Source: Heterohyrax brucei (lineage: Eukaryota > Chordata > Mammalia > Hyracoidea > Procaviidae). From it: DNA of 64,000 nucleotides. Below the pieces are notes generated by a model, which was given only the letters and a program-made list of their open reading frames with translations, did no database searches and had not been told where the DNA came from. Below, one piece after another: positions 9,966 through 19,291 of the stretch. The position numbers were made by a program, and so were the translations under genes. The DNA is taken from the NCBI GenBank assembly GCA_028571685.1, contig CM053146.1, forward strand, positions 22,603,431-22,667,430, read 5' to 3'. The first letter of the stretch is position 1. Every line of letters begins with the position of its first letter.

Positions 9966-11657
9966 GCATTTTTTTTCTTTTATATATGATTAAGTGAAAG
10001 TATACAATCCAAGTTAATTTTGCATTCCCACTTCTCTGCAACTCTATCTGTTGTCCTCACTCTGTGACAGCACACTCCTCCTTTTCACTCTACTTCTAGT
10101 ATCCTCTCACAGAATAACCTGTCTCCTCTTTTCCAGCCTCTCCTATCCCCTCTAAAAAGAAATCAGTAGGACAGCTATCTATTCATGTATAAAAGCACAA
10201 AGTACACACACCACACGCTCACCCTGGGTCCCCAAGTCTGGTCTATTCTTTGTCTGAAGTATTGACCTCAGTACTGGTTTCGGGTCTGGACTAGCAGCAA
10301 GTCTAGGGGCCGTGTTCCCAAGGGACCCTTCAAGCTGTCAGACCATCAGTTCAGGTCTTTTAATAGAGTTCTTGATCTGCACATCTCTTTTTCTTGTGCT
10401 ATGGCAGGGACTCTACATTGTGTTGCCTGTCAGGGCTATCTCTGTTGGAGGCTGGCCACCATCTGGTTCTTCTGGTCTTGTGCTGATGTAGTCTCCCAAT
10501 TATATGAGTCCTTCAGTCACTTGGGCTGATTTTTCCTCGCGCCTTTAATGTTCTCTGTTGTCATCTGTTCTAGGTGTGTTAGGACCAGTTGATGTTCCCA
10601 AGATGGCAGCCTGCTGTCTTTTAAGAACCAGACACCACTCACCAATATGGGGTACAGAAGACTATCTTAGCAAAAGACTAGTTATCCAATTAACCTTGAT
10701 GTCCCCTGAAAACATTGTTCCCAGACCACTGTCCCTGCTGCTCTGTTCTTTGAATTGTTGGATTTACTATAAGAAATCTTTCAGTTTATAGTCCAGTTAT
10801 GCTGACATGGTGTCTACTGCATGCTGTCACTTCCTTCACCTAACTGAATTTCTATCCACTAATCTATGAACTGTCTCCCCTGTTTCTTACCCTCATAGCC
10901 ATCAAAGAGTTTTGTCTTCTGTGTATAAGTCCTTTCTTAAGTCCTTATAATAGTGGTCTCATACAATTGTCCTTTTGCTGCTGGCTGATTTTGCTCAACA
11001 TAATGTCTTCTAGTTGATACCAGGCTATGAGATTCTTTTTAAAATCGTCTTTGTTCTGTATCACTACATAGTGTTCCATTTTGTGTATATACCATAGTTT
11101 GTTTACCCATTCATCTGCTGATGGGCGCCTAAGTTGATTCTATCTTTTTGCTATTGTGGACAGTGCTGCAATAAACATTTGTGTGCAAGTATCTGTTCAT
11201 GTGACAGCCCATATTTCTCTAGGATATATTGCAAGCAGTGGGATTGCTGGCTCATATGCTATTTCTATCTCTGGCTTTTAAAGATAGTGTCAAACTGCAT
11301 TCCAAAGAGATTGTACCATTTGCATTCCCACCAGCAGGGTAGGAGAGTGGCAGTTTCTCCACAGCCTCTCCAGCATTTGTTATTTTATGTTTTTTGGATT
11401 ACTGCCAATCCCATTGGGGTGAGAAGGTACCTCATTGTAGTTTTGATTTTTATTTATCTAATAGTTAATGATCATGAGCATTTCTTCATGTCTTTTGGCT
11501 GCATGGATGTCATCTTTGGTCTGTCTCCTTTCACCTTGTTTAATTGGTTTATTTGTTTTTTTGTTGATATTTTGCTGTACCTTGTAGATTATGGACACTA
11601 GAAGTCCATTTGATACATAGCTGCCAAATATTTTTTCCCAGTCTGTAGACAGTTTTT
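9966..11657 (-). mobile_element. L1, middle element of nested stack, part 1
   Basis: A second leftward L1 inserted in the first. A T-run (9968-9977, the poly(A) on the other strand) is followed by 'gtatacaatccaagttaatt', the full 3'UTR and, from about 10870, the antisense of the ORF2 C-terminal region ('tagttgataccaggctatga', 'tgctgcaataaacatttgtg'). The plus-strand frame of 155 codons at 11134-11601 is antisense to ORF2 and not a gene. Interrupted at 11657 by a third L1. Confidence 0.85.
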
Positions 11658-12911
11658 ATTATTATTATGTTTGAATGAAAATGTACATTCCCATATAAAT
11701 TGGCATGCTCACAAATGCGCAGCTCCCACTGCTCTCTCTGCCTGCTGACAGCACACCTCTCCTCTTTGCTCCATACATGTCCTATCCTCCCAACCATCTC
11801 CTATCCCCTCTTCTCCATTCACTTCACTTCTTTCAGCAAGATGTCAGCAAGATGACCTCCTATAGATGCATAGAACCATAAAATTTCCACAAGATACGGT
11901 CACTCCGCATTGCCAAGTCCAATCCATCACTGTCCAAAAAGTTGACCTTCATTATGACTTATGGACAGGGACAGCATCAGGGCCAGGGGCCTTGCTCCCA
12001 GGGGAATCCCGAAGCCCCTGGACCATCAGTTGAGGTCTTTTATTGGAGATCTCAGGGTGCACCCCTATTTATTCTCTTGTTGCCAATGAGACTCAACTTT
12101 GTGAGCTCCATCGTGGCTATTATTGGTGGTGGCTGGGCACCACCTGGTTCTTCTGGTCACGAGTAGATGTAGAGCCCAATCACATAGGTCTCTGTCTTCT
12201 GGGTTCTCTTTTCCTGATGTCGTTCTTGTCCTCAATGATCATCCGTTCCTGTTGAGTTGGGACCATTTGCTGTACCCTCAGCTGGCAGCTCGGCAGCTTT
12301 TAAGATCCCAGACGCCACTCACTGATGTGGGGTGTAGAGAGTCCTCATTAGCAAAATGTTAGGTGTGCCAATTGGCCTCAATTTCCCCTGAGAGCATGGT
12401 CCCCAGCCCCCCACCCCAGCTACTCTGTTTTTGCAATATTGGGTTAGGATGGGGGGAGTACTCAAATTGTGTTGAAGTCCAGTTATTACTTATCTTCTTT
12501 CTAATATGTGCTGTCACTGATTTCACCCAACCAAATTTCTATTAACTATCTAAACCCTCCCCCACCACCCTTCCTCCTTCCCCATGCTTGCAGCCACCAA
12601 AGAGTGTTTTCTTCTACACAAGTCTGCTTTTAAGCTCTTATCATAGGGGTCTCATACAATAGTTGTCTTTTTGTCGCTGACTACTTTCACTCAACATAAA
12701 GTCCTCCAATTGAAACCAGGATAAGAGATGTTTCCTGCAATCATCGTTGTTCTTTATCATTGTGTAGTATTCCAATTAGTATATATACCATAGTTTACCT
12801 ATCCATTCCTCTGTTGTTGGGCATCTGGGTTAATTCCATCTTTTTGCTATTATGGACTGTGCTGTGATGAACATTCGTGTGTATGTATCAGTCAGTGTGA
12901 ATGGCCTTGAT
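11658..12911 (-). mobile_element. L1, innermost element of nested stack
   Basis: A 5'-truncated L1 of about 1.25 kb: 3'UTR ('gaatgaaaatgtacattccc', 'agcatcagggccaggggcct', 'ccagacgccactcactgatg') and the start of antisense ORF2 ('ttgctattatggactgtgct'). It is bounded by an about 16-bp target duplication, TCTGTAGACAGTTTTT (11642-11657) and TCTGTAGGCAGTTTTT (12912-12927), one mismatch. So it is the youngest of the three nested copies. Confidence 0.9.
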
Positions 12912-13060
12912 TCTGTAGGCAGTTTTTTTAACTCTCTTGATAAAGTCTTTGAATGTACGTGTTTGATTTTTAGCAGTTCTCATTTATCTGTTTTCTCTTC
13001 TGTTTGTGTATTGTTATAAGATTTTGTAGTCTGTGTAAGCCATATATTAGAACTTTCATT
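12912..13060 (-). mobile_element. L1, middle element of nested stack, part 2
   Basis: Continuation of the middle L1 after the innermost insertion: 'actctcttgataaagtcttt', 'gcagttctcatttatctgtt', 'agtctgtgtaagccatatat'. Its 5' truncation point is at about 13060, where a minisatellite begins. Confidence 0.8.
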
Positions 13061-13150
13061 GATGTTGTAGATGTGTACATGTGTAGATGTTGTAGATGTG
13101 TAGATGTGTAGATGTTGTAGATGTGTAGATGTGTAGATGTTGTAGATGTG
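13061..13150. repeat. Minisatellite, 25-bp unit, about 3.5 copies
   Basis: Tandem array with unit GATGTTGTAGATGTGTAGATGTGTA (quoted here as GATGTTGTAGATG plus TGTAGATGTGTA). It is internally built from an 8-bp GTAGATGT subrepeat. It lies exactly at the junction between the 5' end of the middle L1 and the resumption of the outer L1, whose consensus there contains a GATRTGTTGTTG motif that could have seeded it. Confidence 0.85.
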
Positions 13151-13737
13151 TTTTTGAATTCTGTTGGTTAGAATTTTATTGAGAATTTTTGTATCTAGGT
13201 TCATGAGAGATATTGGTCTGTAATTTTCCTTTTTTGTGCTGTCTTTGCCTGGTTTGGTATCAGGATTATACTAGCTTCATAGAATGAGTTTGGGAGTACT
13301 TCATCTTCTTCTGTGCTGTGGAATACCTTTAGTAACAGTGATGTTAATTCTTCTCCAAAAGTTTGGTAGAAATCTCCAGTGAAGCCACATAGGCCAAGGT
13401 TTTGGTGGGGGGAGAAGAGTTTTTAATTATTTTTTCAATCTCTTGTCTTGTGATGGGTTTATTTAGTTCTTCTGTCTGTGCTAGTTTGGGGAGATGGTGT
13501 TTTTCTTAGAAAATTGTCCATTTCTTCTAGGTTTTTTAATTTATTGGAGCACACTGTTTTGTAGTATTCTGTTATCATTTTTTTGATTTCATATGAGTCT
13601 GTTACAATGTCAGCCATCTAAATTCTTATTCTCTTATTTGTTTCCTCTCTTGTTTTTCCTTTGGCAGTTTAGCCGGAGACATCACTTTTGCTGATCTTTT
13701 AGAAAAACCAGCTTTTGCTCTCGTTGACTCTTTTTTT
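13151..13737 (-). mobile_element. L1, outer element of nested stack, part 2
   Basis: Resumes the L1 of 6946-9965 with 'gaattctgttggttagaatt' and continues through the antisense of the RT N-terminal and inter-domain region ('gagatattggtctgtaattt', 'ggtttggtatcaggattata', 'ccagcttttgctctcgttga'). It is cut at 13737 by another L1 tail. Confidence 0.8.
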
Positions 13738-14152
13738 TTTATTAAATAAAAAAATGAAAGTGTACATACTCTGTGCTTACAATATTGGGTTAAGAGAGGA
13801 GGAGTACACAAGTTGTGTCGAAGTCCCATTAATATTGATCTTCTTACTAATGTGAATTGTCACCAATTTCACCCTACCAAATTTCTAACAATTATCTAAT
13901 CTAAACCCTCGCCCCTTGCCTTCCTGCCCTCCCACCTTTCCCACCCTTGTAGCCATCAATCTTTTCTATTATGTATGAGTACGCTCTTAGGTTTTTATTG
14001 TAGGGGTCTCATATAATAATTGTCCTTCTGTCACTGACCGGTTTCACTCAATATAATGTCCTCCAGTTGATACCAAATTGAGAGATGTTTCCTGCTATCA
14101 TCGTTGTTCTTTATCAGTGTATAGTACTCCATGGAGTATATATACCAAAGTA
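13731..14152 (-). mobile_element. L1 3'UTR, internally deleted copy
   Basis: It starts with a T-run and 'aaaatgaaagtgtacat', then jumps to 'tgcttacaatattgggttaa', missing several hundred bp of the middle of the 3'UTR. It continues with 'gtcgaagtcccattaatatt' and the end of antisense ORF2 ('ccagttgataccaaattgag') to 'ccatggagtatatatacc'. Confidence 0.75.
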
Positions 14153-14255
14153 TATTACTTTTACCACCTAATGGAAAGCAAACACTGTAAATAGTTGTTT
14201 TCATCACAGTTGAGGACTTACTCTCGAAGGTAGACTTTCTCTTTTTTGATTATCT
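14153..14255. other. Short unassigned spacer
   Basis: About 100 bp of sequence between two L1 copies with no recognised identity. Confidence 0.3.
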
Positions 14256-15945
14256 GTTTTTAAAATTGTGCCTCATGTGAAAGTTTACAGCAGAAATATC
14301 TCATTTAAAAATTTATACACAAATTGTTTTGCTGCACTTACAGTTCCTGTAATGTGTTAGCATACTTCACCTTTCCACACCATGTTCCCTCTGTTCTTTT
14401 ATCCAATTTTCCTATTCCTTCCTCTTTTCTTGCCTTGCTTTTGGGCAGGATTTGCCCATTTGGTCTCATGTACTTGATTGAACTAAGGAGGATGTTCCTC
14501 ACATGTGTTACTGTCTGTTTTATAGTGCTGTCTAATCTCTGGCTGAAAAGTGGGTTTTAAGAGTGGCTTTAGTTTTGAGTTAGTAGGGTGTCAGTTGCCA
14601 ATAGTCTCGGGAGCTCTTCAGATCTCTGTCAGACCAGTAAGTTTGGTCTTTTTTCAATGCACTTGAATTTTGTTCTATATTTTTCTTCCTCTGTTCAGGA
14701 CTGTATTATGATCTTGGTCAGAACAGCTAGTTGTGGTAGCTGGACACCATCTAATTCTTCTGGGCTCAAGCTGGTAGAGCCTCTGGTTCATGTGGTCCTT
14801 TGGTCCTTTGGGATCATATTTTCCTTATGTATTTGGTTTCCTTCATACTCTTCTGCTCTGAATGGAATAGAACCAATAAATGTATCTTAAATGGCTGTTG
14901 AAAAGTTTTTAAGATCGCAGACACTATTCAGCAAACTAGGATGTAGAACATTTTTTCAATGAACTGTGCTAAAACAGTTGACCTAAATGTCCCCCAAGAC
15001 TGTAGTTCCCAGCCCTCAGTCCCACCAACTCAGTCCCTCAGGTGATTGGATGTGTCTAAGAAGGTTCTACGCCTTTGCTTTGTTCAGTTGTGCCACCTTC
15101 CCCTACATTGTGAGTTGTCTTTTCCTTCACCAAATTTAGCTTGTATACAGTTCAGCTAGGGATTTCCCCTCTCCAGCTTCCCCTCCAAAGTAACCATCTA
15201 AGTTTGTTTTTTTTGGGTGTATGTATATAAACTTGCTCTTAGATTGCTACAACAGTTGTCTTATACAGTACTTGTCCTCTTGTGAATAACTTATTTTGCT
15301 CAACATGATGCCCTCCAGATTCATCCACATTGTCAGATGTTTTGAGAATTCATCATTATTCTTTATCATTTCATAGTATTCCACTATTTGTATGTACTAT
15401 AATTTGTCTACCTACTCCTCAGTTCATGAGCACTTACGTTATTTCCGTCTTTTTGCTATGGTGAATAATGCTACACTGAACATTATTCATGTGACTACTC
15501 TTATTTCTCTCAGGTATATTCCTAGAAGTGGAATTGCTGGATGGCATGGCATTTTTCTATTTCTAGTTTTTTATATCACTTTACATTCCCACCAGTAGTG
15601 CATAATAGTTTCAGTCTTCCTGAAAACTCTCCAAAATGTATTATTTTCTGTTTTCTGACCAGTAATGTCGGAGTGAGATGATATTGCATTGTAATTTTGG
15701 TTTGCATTTTTCTAATGGCTGATGTTCTGTTAGCAATCTCAGTGTCTTGTTTGGTGAAGCATCTGTTCGTATCTTTTGCCTAATTTTTTAATTGGATTAT
15801 TTGTCTTTCTGTTGTTAAGGTGAAGTATTTTGTAGATTTCAGAGATCAGCCACTTGTTGGATGTCATAGTCATTTTTTTTTCCCCAGAGTATAGATTCTC
15901 CTTTCTAAGAGTTTTGTGAGCTCTTTTGGTATGCTTATGTTGCCT
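14256..15945 (-). mobile_element. Older afrotherian L1, 3'UTR and ORF2 C-terminus
   Basis: A different, older L1 subfamily, antisense. The 3'UTR begins 'aaattgtgcctcatgtgaaa' and has 'cacaccatgttccctctgtt', 'ttgggcaggatttgcccatt', 'ctaatctctggctgaaaagt' and 'gtcccccaagactgtagttc'. ORF2 C-terminal antisense follows from about 15290 ('ttctttatcatttcatagta', 'tggaattgctggatggcatg'). It is more diverged than the neighbouring L1s. Confidence 0.8.
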
Positions 15946-16379
15946 AGGCATCAGCATATGGTGATTCACCTCCGATCTCAAAGTTCTGGAGGCTGTAGCG
16001 CTTTCCCTAGCAGCTTACCAACCTCCACCAGCCTGATACCCTTCCCTTTTGCTCTCCTCAACCCCTGCACACTTAGTCTTTGAGGGACTTCTTTGACCAC
16101 TTCCTTGTTTTTGAGAAGACATTTCTTCACGGAGGTAAAAGATGCATGTGACACAAATAGTGAATGAACAAATGAGAGGTGAAGTGAATGATGCAGAAAT
16201 ACTGAGTGCTGGAGAGGACTGAGGATCTGTCAAATCACTGGAGGCTACCTCAAGGTGTATGTTCTGTGTTCAGCCATGGCAAATTGAACTTATGTTTTTT
16301 GAAACTTTCTCTCACGTTCCTCATTATCTTGAATCTGCAGTTGGATGTGGAAGCTGCAGATACAGAGGACTGATTGCAC
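15946..16379. other. Unassigned sequence with possible Tigger/MER2-like end
   Basis: Mostly unrecognised. Positions about 16337-16377 ('gaatctgcagttggatgtgg' then 'aagctgcagatacagaggac') resemble the terminal segment of a Tigger-type DNA transposon such as MER2. This is suggestive only. Confidence 0.35.
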
Positions 16380-17390
16380 GTGGAATTATATCACTTTTTC
16401 TTTTGTATATGGCTTCTTTTGTTCAAAATTATGCCTGTGAAATTCATCCATGCTATAGCTGTAGTTGTCAATTGCTGTGTAACAGCAAATTGTATGATAT
16501 ATCACAATTCACTGCTTTACTGTGTGTGGACATTTTGGTGGTTTCCAGTTTGGGGCTAGCTGTGAACATAGATGAATCTGTCTTTTGGTGTACATGTACA
16601 TACTTTTTAGTTTGGTATACACACATGAATAGAATTTCTGGATTATGATACATATTACATTTTTCTTTTAAAAAATAATAAAAATATTTTCATGTATAAT
16701 ATACTTGCAGTAGTATCCAAAAATTTTAACCATACAGTGCAGAGTTTGGCAAACACATAATCACCAGTATCTTCAAGATATGGTATAGTATGGAGTGAGG
16801 AACTCAAAACGCTTCCTGCTTCTTTGCAGCCACCTTTCTCTATGTCATTCCCCTAATGATCACTAATTACTTTTTGTCACTGGAATTTTGCCTTTTATAG
16901 AACTTCACATAAATGGAATCAATCATACACTATGTAGTCATTTGTGTCTCATTTTTAATAATTTTTGAGATGTATCTTTGCTGTTGTAGATCATTTCTTT
17001 TTACTGTGGCACAGCAATATACCACATTTTGTTTATCTACATGTTTATTAACATATTTCTTTTTTTAATTTTGGGGTTTTTATTAATAAAGCTGCTATCA
17101 TTAGTTACATACAGTCTTTATGTGAAAAATATGTTTTCACTTATTTGGGGTAAATATTTGGGAGTGTTGTTATTCAATCGTATTGTAAGTGCATATTTAA
17201 CTTTACAAAAAAGGCCAAACTAGTTTCCAAACTGAATGGACCATTTTATGTCCCACTAGAAGTATATGAGTTCCAGCTCCTCCACATCCTTATCCACAAG
17301 TGCTATCACCAGACTTTTTAATTTTAACCTATTCTAGAAATGTGCAATGGTAACTCATTATGGTTTAAATGCCTCTAATGGCTAATAATG

Positions 17391-17551
17391 GAAAACCTGG
17401 TGCTTAGTGGTTACATGCTACATCTGCTAACCAAAAGGTCAGCAGTTCAAATCCATCAGAAACTCTATGAGGTAGTTCTACTCTGCCCCATAGGGTCACT
17501 ATGAGTTGCAATCAACTCAACAGCAGTGGATTTGGTTTGGGGTTTTGTTTT
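17391..17551 (+). mobile_element. AfroSINE inside ancient L1
   Basis: Full-length sense copy: 'aacctggtgcttagtggtta', 'ctgctaaccaaaaggtcagc', 'agttcaaatccatcag', 'catagggtcactatgagttg', 'gcaatcaactcaacagcagt' plus a T-rich tail. Imperfect target duplication TCTAATGGCTAATAATG / CTTAATGCCTAAGAATG at 17374-17390 and 17552-17568. Confidence 0.9.
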
Positions 17552-17580
17552 CTTAATGCCTAAGAATGTTGAATACCTTT

Positions 17581-17619
17581 ACGTCGGATCCGACTCGACG
17601 GCACTTGGCTTGGCTGGCT
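17581..17619 (+). mobile_element. Micro-insertion: AfroSINE-like 3' end only
   Basis: ACGTCGGATCCGACTCGACG followed by GCACTTGGCTTGGCTGGCT interrupts the L1 reading 'gttgaatacctttt...atgtgcttatgggtcattt'. The CGACTCGACGGCACTTGG core is shared with the other micro-insertions. No clear target duplication is visible, so the ends are approximate. Confidence 0.65.
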
Positions 17620-17938
17620 ATGTGCTTATGGGTCATTTGTATATCCTCTTTGATTTAATGTTGTTCAAAAATTTTGCCTTTTGAAAAATTGGGTTCTCAT
17701 TATTGTCAGAGAGAATTTTTTGTATGTTCTAGAGATAAAGGTTTTTTTTCTTGTCTTTTGACCAAGTATTTATTATAGGAATATTTTTTTATGGTATCTG
17801 GCTTGTCTTTTCATTTTCTTAAGCATATCTTTTGAAGAACAAATATTTTTAATTTTGTTGAAGTCCAAATTATAAATCTTTTCTTATGGTTAATGTACTT
17901 TTGCATATTATCTAAAAAAATTTTTGTAACCTCTGACA

Positions 17939-17966
17939 TGACCGACTCGATGGCACTTGGCTTGGC
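17939..17966 (+). mobile_element. Micro-insertion: AfroSINE-like 3' end only (28 bp)
   Basis: A 28-bp insertion (TGACCGACTCGATGGCACTT then GGCTTGGC) in the ancient L1, bounded by the perfect 11-bp direct repeat AACCTCTGACA at 17928-17938 and 17967-17977. Removing the insert and one repeat restores the L1 reading 'ttttgtaacctctgacagtg'. Confidence 0.85.
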
Positions 17967-18195
17967 AACCTCTGACAGTGAGGCTTTATCCTTACATTTT
18001 TTTCTAGAATATTTATGGTCTTAGCTATTACATTTAGTTTATGATTCATTATAAGTTAAATTTTGTATATGATACGAGGTAAGAATTAAGGATTAGAGTT
18101 CACTTTTTTGCATACGGATTCCCAATTGATCCAGCACATTTGCTGAAAAGTGGAAGACTATTCTTTTCTGAATGAATTACCTCGGCATTGTTACA

Positions 18196-18200
<5 letters not shown>

Positions 18201-18260
<60 letters not shown>
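18201..18260. repeat. (AC)30 microsatellite
   Basis: Uninterrupted AC dinucleotide repeat of 60 bp between the ancient L1 and an AfroSINE. Pure and long, so probably length-polymorphic. Confidence 0.98.
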
Positions 18261-18262
<2 letters not shown>

Positions 18263-18484
18263 ATGGAACTCTGGTGGCACAGAGGTTAAGTACTTGACTG
18301 CCAATTGAAAAGTCAATGGCTGGAACCCACCCCACCAGTCACTTCACAGGAGAAAGGATGGCAGTCTGACAATTTGATTCCACAAAGATTACAGCCAAGG
18401 AAACCCTAGAGAGCAGTTCTACTCAGCCACATGGATTGACTGTGAAGAAGCATCAACTCAACAGCACCCAACAAAAACAACAGT
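18261..18484 (+). mobile_element. AfroSINE, long variant
   Basis: Sense, about 220 bp: 'ggaactctggtggcacagag', 'ggttaagtacttgactgcca', the extra 'aggagaaaggatggcagtct' / 'ccacaaagattacagccaag' segment, and 'catcaactcaacagcaccca' before an A/C-rich end. Confidence 0.85.
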
Positions 18485-18490
18485 GAAATA

Positions 18491-18587
18491 ACAGAGTCCA
18501 TGGAGGTGCAAACAGTTAACATGTTTGGCTGCTAATCAAAGGTTGAAAGTTAGAATCCACTCAGAGGCACCTAGGAAGAAAGGCCTG
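18491..18587 (+). mobile_element. AfroSINE, 3' end missing
   Basis: Second sense copy just downstream: 'ggaggtgcaaacagttaaca', 'gtttggctgctaatcaaagg', 'gaatccactcagaggcacct'. It ends where an L1 5' end begins at about 18588. Confidence 0.75.
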
Positions 18588-19081
18588 TGGGACAGGGCCA
18601 AGATGGCAGAGTAGTCAGACATTTCCTGTGGTCCTTGCAACAAAGACCCAGAAAAACAAGTGAATTGTTTATATAAATGACAAAATAGGAGCCTTGAACA
18701 TTAAAGGGAAAATTAAGGAATTGGACGGAGCAACATGGGAAGGAAGAGATGGCTCAGAAACATTGAGGAGTTGCCAGATCAGCCTGGTAGGAACTGGCAC
18801 CTTACAGGCCAGATCCGCTGGCATCAGCATGGGAGGCAAGCAGTGGCATTCAGGAAGTATTTTCCACAATGGGAGAGATTGTTCAGTGAACAATCTACTC
18901 ATGCCTCTAGAATCAGTGAAAAGTGGTGTGCAATCAGCAAAAGATAAGTATTTGTGTCTAACCTACTAAGAGGACCACAAAACACTCTTTTGGGGAAAAC
19001 TTTTCTCCCATTTAGCTACTCTCTTTCACCTATGCACTGAACCTGAACCAGTTTCAGAGACTGATGAATTCCCTGAGCCAA
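18588..19081 (+). mobile_element. L1 5' end and 5'UTR fragment, rightward
   Basis: It begins GGGACAGGGCCAAGATGGCA GAGTAG, the conserved YY1-type 5' terminus (AAGATGGC) of L1, and continues with 'ccttgcaacaaagacccaga' and 'ccagatccgctggcatcag'. It is about 0.5 kb of 5'UTR, then abruptly joins antisense L1 ORF2 at about 19082. ORF1 is absent. Confidence 0.75.
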
Positions 19082-19257
19082 GTGATTCTTATCTTTTGTT
19101 TTGTTTATGTGGTTGACTGCACTAATTGTTTTTCTGATGTTGAAGCAACACTGCATCTCTGGTATGAATCCTACTTGGTCATTGTGAAGTTGTTTTTTCT
19201 TTTTTCGTACATTGTTTAATTCTATTGGCTAGAATTTTGCTGAGGGATTTTTGCATC

Positions 19258-19291
19258 ATCTTGATCTGACTCGACAGCACTTGGCTTGGCT
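19258..19291 (+). mobile_element. Micro-insertion: AfroSINE-like 3' end only
   Basis: ATCTTGATCTGACTCGACAG followed by CACTTGGCTTGGC interrupts the L1 reading 'ggatttttgcatc|taaattcatgaaagatat'. Same core as the other micro-insertions, with one change (CGACAGCA). No clear target duplication. Confidence 0.7.

Larger units (their letters stand above)
16380..18200 (-). mobile_element. Ancient L1 (L1M-type), ORF2 3' half and 3' end
   Basis: Strongly diverged leftward L1: 'gcacagcaatataccacatt', 'ttatgtcccactagaagtat', 'ctcctccacatccttatcca', 'cttttcattttcttaagcat', 'cattgttacaaattt'-type landmarks in antisense ORF2 order. It hosts an AfroSINE and two micro-insertions. It ends in a (CA) run. Confidence 0.65.

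Noticed and set aside
11134..11601. Plus-strand frame of 155 codons rich in Cys, Phe and Ile
   Set aside because: It is exactly antisense to L1 ORF2 C-terminal sequence; hydrophobic composition is the usual result of translating L1 backwards.
13061..13150. A large deletion in L1 ORF2 at the minisatellite
   Set aside because: The sequence after the array continues the L1 that stopped at 9965, so the break is an insertion junction and not a deletion.
16259..16648. Plus-strand frame of 129 codons
   Set aside because: Covers antisense ancient L1; no protein motif.
18201..18260. Possible CRISPR-like or satellite array
   Set aside because: A plain AC dinucleotide microsatellite. No spaced direct repeats of CRISPR type anywhere in the window.
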